Shown here one piece after another: positions 13,701 to 25,700 of a DNA stretch of 64,000 bases (the first letter of the stretch is position 1; every line of letters starts with the position of its first letter). This DNA comes from Hydractinia symbiolongicarpus (lineage: Eukaryota; Cnidaria; Hydrozoa; Anthoathecata; Hydractiniidae): positions 18,227,650 to 18,291,649 of the forward strand of contig NC_079887.1 in assembly GCF_029227915.1 (NCBI RefSeq), in the 5' to 3' direction. A program made the position numbers and the translations under genes. The notes under the pieces are model-generated. The model was not told the DNA's origin. It saw only the letters and a program-made list of their open reading frames with translations, and did not search any database.

Positions 13701-16700
13701 CGGTGTTATAAAGTCATGGCGCAATGGAAAACGACTTGGCACGTCGTAGTCTAATGACAGTAGAAGGATTAGATCAATGGTAACCTGAGCAGGCACGTGG
13801 AACCACGTGATTTAAGTGTAAGGCTTTTATTAAGCATCCAAACACCATCGGTGTTATAAAGCCATGGCGCAATGGAAAACGACTTGGCACGTTTTAATCT
13901 ATTGAGAGTGGAAGGATTAGACCAATGGTAACCTACGCAGGCACGTTGAACCACGTACTTTACCTGTAAGGCTTTTATTGGACATCACAAGGCCATACTA
14001 CAGCGTTTAGAGGCCTGTGCGCGTAGTTGACGAAGTTGTAAAGAAATGGCACAATGGAAAACAACTTGGGACGCCGTAGTCTAATGAGAGTAGAAGGATT
14101 AGATCAATGGTCAGGCACGTGGAATCACGTGATTTAAGTGTAAGGCTTTTATTAAGCATCAAAACACCATATTACAGTCTTTAGAGGCCTCTACACGTAG
14201 TTGACGGTGTTATAAAGCCATGGCGCAATGGAAAACGACTTGGCACGTCGTAGTCTAATGACAGTAGAAGGATTAGATCAATGGTAGCCTGAGCAGGCAC
14301 GTGGAACCACGTGATTTAAGTGTAAGGCTTTTATTAAGCATCCAAACACCATCGGTGTTATAAAGCCATGGCGCAATGGAAAACGACTTGGCACGTTTTA
14401 ATCTATTGAGAGTGGAAGGATTAGACCAATGGTAACCTACGCAGGCACGTTGAACCACGTACTTTACCTGTAAGGCTTTTATTGGACATCACAAGGCCAT
14501 ACTACAGCGTTTAGAGGCCTGTGCGCGTAGTTGACGAAGTTGTGAAGAAGTGGCACAATGGAAAACGACTTGGGACGCCGTAGTCTAATGAGAGTAGAAG
14601 GATTAGATCAATGGTAACCAGCGCAGGCACGTGGAATCACGTGATTTAAGTGTAAGGCTTTTATTAAGCACCAAAACACTATATTACAGTCTTTAGAGGC
14701 CTCTACACGTAGTTGACGGTGTTATAAAGTCATGGCGCAATGGAAAACGACTTGGCACGTCGTACTCTAATGACAGTGGAAGGATTAGATCAATGGTAAC
14801 CTGAGCAGGCACGTGGAACCACGTGATTTAAGTGTAAGGCTTTTATTAAGCATCAAAACACCATATTACAGTCTTTAGAGGCCTCTACACGTAGTTGACG
14901 GTGTTATAAAGCCATGGCGCAATGGAAAACGACTTGGCACGTCGTAGTCTAATGACAGTAGAAGGATTAGATCAATGGTAGCCTGAGCAGGCACGTGGAA
15001 CCACGTGATTTAAGTGTAAGGCTTTTATTAAGCATCCAAACACCATCGGTGTTATAAAGCCATGGCGCAATGGAAAACGACTTGGCACGTTTTAATCTAT
15101 TGAGAGTGGAAGGATTAGACCAATGGTAACCTACGCAGGCACGTTGAACCACGTACTTTACCTGTAAGGCTTTTATTGGACATCACAAGGCCATACTACA
15201 GCGTTTAGAGGCCTGTGCGCGTAGTTGACGAAGTTGTAAAGAAGTGGCACAATGGAAAACGACTTGGGACGCCGTAGTCTAATGAGAGTAGAAGGATTAG
15301 ATCAATGGTAACCAGCGCAGGCACGTGGAATCACGTGATTTAAGTGTAAGGCTTTTATTAAGCATCAAAACACCATATTACAGTCTTTAGAGGCCTCTAC
15401 ACGTAGTTGACGGTGTTATAAAGTCATGGCGCAATGGAAAACGACTTGGCACGTCGTAGTCTAATTACAGTGGAAGGATTAGATCAATGGTAACCTGAGC
15501 AGGCACGTGGAACCACGTGATTTAAGTGTAAGGCTTTTATTAAGCATCAAAACACCATATTACAGTCTTTAGAGGCCTCTACACGTAGTTGACGGTGTTA
15601 TAAAGCCATGGCGCAATGGAAAACGACTTGGCACGTCGTAGTCTAATGAGAGTAGAAGGATTAGATCAATTGTAACATGAGCAGGCACGTGGAACCACGT
15701 GATTTACGTGTAAGACTTTTATTAGGTATCACAAGGCTATATTACAGCGTTTAGAGGCCTGTGCGCGTAGTTGACGGTGTTGTAAAGACATGGCGCAAGG
15801 GAGAACGACTTGGGACGTCGTAGTCCATTGAGAGTGGAAGGATTAGGCCAATTGTAACCTACGCAGGCACGTGGAAACACGTGATTTACGTACAAGGCTT
15901 TTATAAGGCATTAAAAGGCTATATTACAGCGTTTCGAGCCTGTGCGCGTAATTGACTGTGTTTTAAAGACATGGCGCAACGGAAAACGAATTGGGAAAAC
16001 GACCTGCGTAGACACGTGGACCAACGTGATTTACGTGTAAGGCTTTTATTGGGCATCACAAGGCCATATTACAGTCTTTAGAGGCCTATTGGAGTAGTTG
16101 GCAGTATTATTATGCCATGCCGCTATGGAAAACGACTTGGGACGTCATAGTACATTGATAGTGAAAGGATTTGACCAATGGTATCCTGCACAGGCAGGTG
16201 GAATTACGTGATTTATGTGTAAGGCCTTTATTAGGCGTTAAAAGGCAATATTACGGCCTTTAGAGGCCTGAACGCGTACTTGACGAAGTTGTAAAGAAAT
16301 GGCACAATGGAAAACGACTTGGGACGCCGTAATCTAATGAGAGTAGAAGGATTAGATCAATGGTAACCAGCGCAGGCACGTGGAATCACGTGATTTAAGT
16401 GTAAGGCTTTTATTAAGCATCAAAACACCATATTACAGTCTTTAGAGGCCTCTACACGTAGTTGACGGTGTTATAAAGTCATGGCGCAATGGAAAACGAC
16501 TTGGCACGTCGTAGTCTAATGAGAGTAGAAGGATTAGATCAATGGTAACCTGAGCAGGCACGTGGAACCACGTGATTTAAGTGTAAGGCTTTTATTAAGC
16601 ATCCAAACACCATCGGTGTTATAAAGCCATGGCGCAATGGAAAACGACTTGGCACGTTTTAATCTATTGAGAGTGGAAGGATTAGACCAATGGTAACCTA

Positions 16701-18490
16701 CGCAGGCACGTTGAACCACGTACTTTACCTGTAAGGCTTTTATTGGACATCACAAGGCCATACTACAGCGTTTAGAGGCCTGTGCGCGTAGTTGACGAAG
16801 TTGTGAAGAAGTGGCACAATGGAAAACCACTTGGGACGCCGTAGTCTAATGAGAGTAGAAGGATTAGATCAATGGTAACCAGCGCAGGCACGTGGAATCA
16901 CGTGATTTAAGTGTAAGGCTTTTATTAAGCACCAAAACACTATATTACAGTCTTTAGAGGCCTCTACACGTAGTTGACGGTGTTATAAAGTCATGGCGCA
17001 ATGGAAAACGACTTGGCACGTCGTAGTCTAATGACAGTGGAAGGATTAGATCAATGGTAACCTGAGCAGGCACGTGGAATCACGTGATTTAAGTGTAAGG
17101 CTTTTATTAAGCATCAAAACACCATATTACAGTCTTTAGAGGCCTCTACACGTAGTTGACGGTGTTATAAAGCCATGGCGCAATGGAAAACGACTTGGCA
17201 CGTCTAGTCTAATGACAGTAGAAGGATTAGATCAATGGTAGCCTGAGCAGGCACGTGGAACCACGTGATTTAAGTGTAAGGCTTTTATTAAGCATCCAAA
17301 CACCATCGGTGTTATAAAGCCATGGCGCAATGGAAAACGACTTGGCACGTTTTAATCTATTGAGAGTGGAAGGATTAGACCAATGGTAACCTACGCAGGC
17401 ACGTTGAACCACGTACTTTACCTGTAAGGCTTTTATTGGACATCACAAGGCCATACTACAGCGTTTAGAGGCCTGTGCGCGTAGTTGACGAAGTTGTAAA
17501 GAAGTGGCACAATGGAAAACGACTTGGGACGCCGTAGTCTAATGAGAGTAGAAGGATTAGATCAATGGTAACCAGCGCAGGCACGTGGAATCACGTGATT
17601 TAAGTGTAAGGCTTTTATTAAGCATCAAAACACCATATTACAGTCTTTAGAGGCCTCTACACGTAGTTGACGGTGTTATAAAGTCATGGCGCAATGGAAA
17701 ACGACTTGGCACGTCGTAGTCTAATTACAGTGGAAGGATTAGATCAATGGTAACCTGAGCAGGCACGTGGAACCACGTGATTTAAGTGTAAGGCTTTTAT
17801 TAAGCATCAAAACACCATATTACAGTCTTTAGAGGCCTCTACACGTAGTTGACGGTGTTATAAAGCCATGGCGCAATGGAAAACGACTTGGCACGTCGTA
17901 GTCTAATGAGAGTAGAAGGATTAGATCAATTGTAACCTGAGCAGGCACGTGGAACCACGTGATTTACGTGTAAGACTTTTATTAGGTATCACAAGGCTAT
18001 ATTACAGCGTTTAGAGGCCTGTGCGCGTAGTTGACGGTGTTGTAAAGACATGGCGCAAGGGAGAACGACTTGGGACGTCGTAGTCCATTGAGAGTGGAAG
18101 GATTAGGCCAATTGTAACCTACGCAGGCACGTGGAAACACGTGATTTACGTACAAGGCTTTTATAAGGCATTAAAAGGCTATATTACAGCGTTTCGAGCC
18201 TGTGCGCGTAATTGACTGTGTTTTAAAGACATGGCGCAACGGAAAACGAATTGGGAAAACGACCTGCGTAGACACGTGGACCAACGTGATTTACGTGTAA
18301 GGCTTTTATTGGGCATCACAAGGCCATATTACAGTCTTTAGAGGCCTATTGGAGTAGTTGGCAGTATTATTATGCCATGCCGCTATGGAAAACGACTTGG
18401 GACGTCATAGTACATTGATAGTGAAAGGATTTGACCAATGGTATCCTGCACAGGCAGGTGGAATTACGTGATTTATGTGTAAGGCTTTTA
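10800..18490. repeat. Satellite higher-order repeats of about 1.24, 2.77 and 2.26 kb
   Basis: Two markers, 'gtatcacaaggctatattac' (11,723; 12,961; 15,726; 17,986) and 'ctattggagtagttggcagt' (12,083; 13,321; 16,086; 18,346), both give steps of 1,238, 2,765 and 2,260 bp. Over hundreds of bases the copies differ at only a few positions, so the duplications look recent. The 2,765 and 2,260 steps differ by 505 bp, close to a 504-bp three-monomer block (148+182+174) visible between 13,845 and 14,349. Confidence 0.88.
11041..11049. repeat. 34-bp deletion junction marking a short satellite monomer
   Basis: The string 'aaacaccatcggtgttataa' joins two blocks that are normally 34 bp apart, giving a 148-bp monomer. 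The same junction occurs at 11,041, 13,845, 14,349, 15,043, 16,610, 17,303 and 22,076. One deletion has thus been spread by later block duplication, with an isolated copy at 22 kb. Confidence 0.88.
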
Positions 18491-21400
18491 TAAAGCATTA
18501 AAAGGCCATATTACAGCATTTCAAGTCTGTGCGCGTAGTTGACGAAGTTGTAAAGAAATGGCGCAATGGAAAATGGCTTGGGACGCCGTAGTCTAATGAG
18601 ATTAAAAGGATTAGATGAATGGTAATCGGTTCGGGCACGTGGAACCACCTGATTTATTTGTAAGGCCTTTATTAGGCGTGAAAAGGCCACATTACGGCCT
18701 TTAGGGGTCTGAAAGCGTAGTTGACGGTGTTATAAGGCTATCGCGCAATGGAGAACGCTTTGGGACGTCGTAGTCCATTGCGAGTGGAAGGACTAGACCA
18801 ATGGTAACCTGCGCAGGCACGTGGAACTACATGATTTACGTGTATGGCCTTTACTAGGCATCAAAAGGTCATAAAACAGCATTTAGGGGCCTGTGCGTGT
18901 AGTTGACGGTGTTATAAAGCCATGGCGCAATTGAAAACGACTTGGGACGTTTTAATCTATTGAGAGTGGAAGGATTAGACGAATGGTAACCTGCGCAGGC
19001 ACGTTGAACCACGTACTTTACCTGTAAGGCTTTTATTGGACATCACAAGGCCATACTACAGCGTTTAGAGGCCTGTGCGCGAAGTTGACGGTGTTGTAAA
19101 GACATGGCGCAAGGGAAAACGACTTGGGACGCCGTAGTCTAATGAGAGTAGAAGGATTAGATCAATGGTAACCAGCGCAGGCACTTGGAATCACGTGATT
19201 TAAGTGTAAGGCTTTTATTAAGCATCAAAACACCAAATTACAGTCTTTAGAGGCCTGTACACGTAGTTGACGGTGTTGTAAAGACATGGCGCAAGGGAAG
19301 ACGACTTGGGCGTCGTAGTCCATTGAGAATGGAAGGATTAGGCCAATGGTAACCTGCGCAGGCACGTGAAAGGCTTTTATAAAGCATTAAAAGGCCATAT
19401 TACAGCATTTCGAGCCTGTGCGCATAGTTGACGAAGTTGTAAAGAAATGGCGCTATGGAAAATGGCTTGGGACGCCGTAGTCTAATGAGAGTAAAAGGAT
19501 TAGATGAATGGTAATTGGCTCGGGCACGTGGAACCACCTGATTTATTTGTAAGGCTTTTATTAGGCGTAAAAATGCCACATTACGGACTTTAGGGGCCTG
19601 AAAGCGTAGTTGACGGTGTTATAAGGCTATCGCGCAATGGAGAACGCTTTGGGACGTCGTAGTCCATTGCCAGTGGAAGGACTAGACCAATGGTAACCTG
19701 CGCAGGCACGTGGAACTACATGATTTACGTGTAAGGCCTTTAATAGGCGTAAAAAGGCCATATTACGGCCTTTAGAGGCCTAAACGCGTAGTTGACGGTT
19801 ATATAAAGCCATCGCGCAATGGAAAACGCTTGGGACGTCGTAGTATCTTGAGAGCGAAAGAACTAGACTAATGGTAACCTGCGCAGGCATGTGGAACCAC
19901 GCGATTTACGTGTATGGCCTTTACTAGGCATCAAAAGGTCATAAAACAGCATTTAGGGGCCTGTGCGCGTAGTTGACGGTGTTATAAAGCCATGGCGCAA
20001 TGGAAAACGACTTGGGACGTTTTAATCTATTGAGAGTGGAAGGATTAGACCAATGGTAACCTGCGCAGGCACGTTGAACCACGTACTTTACCTGTAAGGC
20101 TTTTATTGGACATCACAAGGCCATACTATAGCGTTTAGAGGCCTGTGCGCGTAGTTGACGGTGTTGTAAAGACATGGCACAAGGGAAAAAGACTTGGGAC
20201 GTCGTAGTCCATTGAGAGTGGAAGGATTCGGACAATGGTAACCTGCGCAGGCACGTGGAACCACGTGATTTACGTACAAGGCTTTTATAAAGCATTAAAA
20301 GGCCATATTACAGCATTTCGAGCCTGTGCGCGTAGTTGACGAAGTTGTAAAGAAATGGCGCAATGGAAAATGGCTTGGGACGCCGTAGTCTAATGAGAGT
20401 GGAAGGATTAGATGAATGGTAGTCGGTTCGGGCACGTGGAACCACCTGATTTATTTGTAAGGCCTTTATTAGGCGTAAAAAAGCCATATTACAGCGTTTA
20501 GAGGCCTGTGCGCGTAGTTAACTGTGTTTTAAAGACATGGCGCCAATTTTGGAAGTCGTAGTCTACCGAGAGTGGAGGGATTAGACCAATGGTAATCTGC
20601 GCAGGCACATTGAACCATGTATTTTACGTGTAAGGCTTTTATTGGGCATCACAAGGCCATATTACAGTCTTTAGAGGCCTGTACACGTAGTTGACGGTGT
20701 TATAAAGCCATGGCGCAATGGAAAACGACTTGGCACGTCGTAGTCTAATGAGAGTAGAAGGATTAGATCAATGGTAAACTGAGCAGGCACGTGGAACCAC
20801 GTGATTTACGTGTAAGACTTTTATTAGGCATCACAAGGCTATATTACAGCGTTTAGAGGCCTGTGCGCGTAGTTGACGGTGTTGTAAAGACATGGCGCAA
20901 GGGAGAACGACTTGGGACGTCGTAGTCCATTGAGAGTGGAAGGATTAGGCCAATTGTAACCTACGCAGGCACGTGGAAACACGTGATTTACGTACAAGGC
21001 TTTTATAAGGCATTAAAAGGCTATATTACAGCGTTTCGAGCCTGTGCGCGTAATTGACTGTGTTTTAAAGACATGGCGCAAAGGAAAACGAATTGGGAAA
21101 ACGACCTGCGTAGACACGTGGAACAACGTGATTTACGTGTAAGTCTTTTATTGGGCATCACAAGCCCATATTACAGTTTTTAGAGGCCTGTTAGAGTAGC
21201 TGACAGTATTATTATGCCATGCCGCTATGGAAAACGACTTGGGACGTCATAGTCTAATGACAGTAGAAGGATTAGATCAATGGTAACCTGAGCAGGCACG
21301 TGGAACCACGTGATTTCAGTGTAAGGCTTTTATTAAGCATCCAAACACCATATTACAGTCTTTAGAGGTGTGTATACGTAGTTGACGGTGTTATAAAGCC

Positions 21401-22732
21401 ATGGCGCAATGGAAAACGACTTGGAACGTTCTAATCTATTGAGAGTGGAAGGATTTGACCAATGGTAACCTGCGCAGGCACGTTGAACCACGTACTTTAC
21501 CTGTAAGGCTTTTATTGGACATCACAAGGCCATACTACAGCGTCTAGAGACCTGTTCGCGTAGTTGACGAAGTTGTAAAGAAATGGCACAATAGAAAACG
21601 ACTTGGGACGCCGTAGTCTAATGAGAGTAGAAGGATTAGATCAATGGTAACCTGCGCAGGCACGTGGAATCACGTGATTTAAGTGTAAGGCTTTTATTAA
21701 GCATCAAAACACCACATTACAGTCTTTAGAGGCCTGTACACGTAGTTGACGGTGTTGTAAAGACATGGCGCAAGGGAAAACGACTTGGGACGTCGTAGTC
21801 CATTGAGAGTGGAAGGATTAGGCCAATGGTAACCTGCACAGGCAGGTGGAATTACGTGATTTATGTGTAAGGCCTTTATTAGGCCTTAAAAGGCAATATT
21901 ACGGCCTTTAGAGGCCTGAACGCGTAGTTGGCGGTGGTAAAAGGCCATCGCGCAATGGAAAACGACTTGAGACGTCGTAGTCCAATGAGAGTAGAAGGAT
22001 TAGATCAATGGTAGCCTGAGCAGGCACGTGGAACCACGTGATTTAAGTGTAAGGCTTTTATTAAGCATCCAAACACCATCGGTGTTATAAAGCCATGGCG
22101 CAATGGAAAACGACTTGGCACGTTTTAATCTATTGAGAGTGGAAGGATTAGACCAATGGTAACCTACGCAGGCACGTTGAACCACGTACTTTACCTGTAA
22201 GGCTTTTATTGGACATCACAAGGCCATACTACAGCGTTTAGAGGCCTGTACATGTAGTTGACTGTGTTATAAAGGCATGACGCAATGGAAAACGACTTTG
22301 AAGGTCGTAGTCTATTGAGATTGGAAGGACTAGACCAATGGTAACCTGCGCAGGCACGTGGAACCACGTGATTTACTTGTATGGCTTTTACTAGGCATCA
22401 AAATGTCATAATACAGCGTTTAGGGGCCTGTGCGCGTAGTTCACGGTGTTAAAAACCATGACGCCATGGAAAACGACTTGGGACGTTGTAGTCTATTGTG
22501 AGTGGAAGGATTAGACCAATGGTAACCTGCGCAGGCACGTGGAATTACGTGATTTATGTGTAAGGCCTTTAGTTGGCGTCAAAAGGCTGTATTACAGCGT
22601 TTCCAGCCTGTGTGCGTAGTTGACGAAGTTGTAAGGAAATGGCGCAATGGAAAACGACTTGGGAAGTCTAGTCTATTGAGAGTAGAGAGATCAGACGAAT
22701 GGTAACCTGCTCAGGCACGTGGAACCACGTGA

Positions 22733-22764
22733 TTTTTCTGTAAGGCAAAGGCCTTACAAAAAAA
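22733..22764. repeat. Fold-back inverted repeat in the satellite
   Basis: TGTAAGGC, spacer aaag, GCCTTACA; the arms extend to about 13 bp with one mismatch. It interrupts the usual 'tgtaaggcctttattaggcg' block and is followed by an odd A-rich stretch (aaaaaaataaaactaaaa). This is a second probable template-switch scar. Confidence 0.7.
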
Positions 22765-22779
22765 TAAAACTAAAAAAAG

Positions 22780-25700
22780 GCAATATTACGGCCTTTAGAG
22801 GCCTAAACGCGTAGTTGACGGTGTTATAAGGCCATAGCGCATTGGAAAACAACTTGAGACGTCGTAGTCTATTGAGAGTGGATGGATTAGACCAATGCTA
22901 AGGGGCGCAGGCACGTTCAACCACGTATTTTACGTGTAAGGCTTTTATTGGGCATCACAAGGCCATATTAAGCGTGTAGAAGCCTGTGAGCGTAGTTCAC
23001 GGTGTTCTAAAGACATGGCGCAAGAGAAAACGACTTGGGACGTCGTAGTCCATTGAGAGCGGAAGGATTTGAGCAATGGTAACTTGCCGAGGCATGTGGA
23101 ACTACGTGATTGACGTGTAAGGCCTTTATTAGGTGTCAAAACACCATATTACAGTCTTTAGAGGACTTTACACGTAGTTGACTGTGTTATAAAGGCATGG
23201 CGCAATGGAAAACGACTTTGGAGGTCGTGGTCTATTGAGAGTGAAAGGACTAGACCAATGGTAACCTGCGCATGGCACGTGGAACCAGGAGATTTACGTG
23301 TAAGGCCCTTACAAGGTGTGAAAAAGCCATATTACGGCCTTTAGAGGCCTGTTAGAGTAGTTGACAGTGTTATTAAGCCATGGCGCAATGGAAAACGACT
23401 TGGAAGGTCGTAGTGCATTGATAGTGAAAGGATTTGTCCAATGGTATCCTGCGCAGGCACATGGAATTACTTGATTTACGTGTAAGGCCTTTATTTGGAG
23501 TCAAAAGGCTATACTAAAGCGTTTCGAGCCTGTGTGCGTAGTTGACGACGTTGTAAAGAAATGGCGCAATGGAAAACGACTTGGGAAGTCTAGTCTATTG
23601 AGAGTAGAAGGATCAGACGAATGGTAACCTGCTCAGGCACGTAGAACCACGTGATTTTATTGTAAGGCCTTTACTAGGCGTAAAAAGTCAATATTACGGC
23701 CTTTAGAGGCCTAAATCCGTAGTTGACGGTGTTATAAGGCCATCGCGCAATGGAAAACGACTTGGGAGTCTAGTCTATTGAGAGTGGAAGGATCAGACCA
23801 ATGGTAACCTGGCCAGGCGCGTGGAATCACTTGATTTAAGTGTAAGGCTTTCATTAAGCAACAAAACACCATATTACAGTCTTTAGAGGCCTAAACGCGT
23901 AGTTGACGGTGTTATAAAGCCATGGCGCAATGGAAAACAACTTGGGACGTCGTAATCCATTGAGAGTGGAAAGATTAGACCAATGCTAAGGGGCGCAGGC
24001 ACGTTCAACCACGTATTTTACGTGTAAGGCTTTTATTGGGCATCACAAGGCCATATTAAGCGTTTAGAAGCCTGTGAGCGTAGTTCACGGTGTTCTAAAG
24101 ACATGGCGCAACAGAAAACGACTTGGGACGTCGTAGTCCATTGAGAGCGGAAGGATTAGAGCAATGGTAACTTGCCGAGGCATGTGGAACTACGTGATTG
24201 ACGTGTAAGGCCTTTATTAGGTGTCAAAACACCATATTACAGTCTTTAGTGGACTTTACACGTAGTTGACTGTGTTATAAAGGCATGGCGCAATGGAAAA
24301 CGGCTTTGGAGGTCGTGGTCTGTTGAGAGTGAAAGGACTAGACCAATGGTAACATGCGCATGGCACGTGGAACCAGGAGATTTACGTGTAAGGCCCTTAC
24401 AAAGTGTGAAAATGCCATATTACGGCCTTTAGAGGCCTGTTAGAGTAGTTGACAGTGTTATTAAGCCATGGCGCAATGGAAAACGACTTGGAACGTCGTA
24501 GTGCATTGATAGTGAAAGGATTTGTCCAATGGTATCCTGCGCAGGCACATTGAATTACTTGATTTATGTGTAAGGCCTTTATTTGGCGTCAAAAGGCTAT
24601 ACTAAAGCGTTTCGAGCCTGTGCACGTAGTTGACGACGTTGTAGAGAAATGGCGCAATGGAAAACGACTTGGGAAGTCTAGTCTATTGAGAGTAGAAGGA
24701 TCAGACGAATGGTAACCTGCTCAGGCACGTAGAACCACGTGATTTTATTGTAAGGCCTTTACTAGGCGTAAAAAGTCAATATTACGGCCTTTAGAGGCCT
24801 AAACCCGTAGTTGACGGTGTTATAAGGCCATCGCGCAATGGAAAACGACTTGGGAGTCTAGTCTATTGAGAGTGGAAGGATCAGACCAATGGTAACCTGG
24901 CCAGGCGCGTGGAATCACTTGATTTAAGTGTAAGGCTTTCATTAAGCAACAAAACACCATATTACAGTCTTTAGAGGCCTAAACGCGTAGTTGACGGTGT
25001 TATAAAGCCATGGCGCAATGGAAAACAACTTGGGACGTCGTAATCCATTGAGAGTGGAAAGATTAGACCAATGCTAAGGGGCGCAGGCACGTTCAACCAC
25101 GTATTTTACGTGTAAGGCTTTTATTGGGCATCACAAGGCCATATTAAGCGTTTAGAAGCCTGTGAGCGTAGTTCACGGTGTTCTAAAGACATGGCGCAAC
25201 AGAAAACGACTTGGGACGTCGTAGTCCATTGAGAGCGGAAGGATTAGAGCAATGGTAACTTGCCGAGGCATGTGGAACTACGTGATTGACGTGTAAGGCC
25301 TTTATTAGGTGTCAAAACACCATATTACAGTCTTTAGTGGACTTTACACGTAGTTGACTGTGTTATAAAGGCATGGCGCAATGGAAAACGGCTTTGGAGG
25401 TCGTGGTCTGTTGAGAGTGAAAGGACTAGACCAATGGTAACATGCGCATGGCACGTGGAACCAGGAGATTTACGTGTAAGGCCCTTACAAAGTGTGAAAA
25501 TGCCATATTACGGCCTTTAGAGGCCTGTTAGAGTAGTTGACAGTGTTATTAAGCCATGGCGCAATGGAAAACGACTTGGAACGTCGTAGTGCATTGATAG
25601 TGAAAGGATTTGTCCAATGGTATCCTGCGCAGGCACATTGAATTACTTGATTTATGTGTAAGGCCTTTATTTGGCGTCAAAAGGCTATACTAAAGCGTTT

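Noticed and set aside
10965-22185. Seven identical 61-residue open frames on the minus strand of the satellite
   Set aside because: They fall on every 34-bp-deletion monomer and are the same repeat read in one frame; no coding signals.
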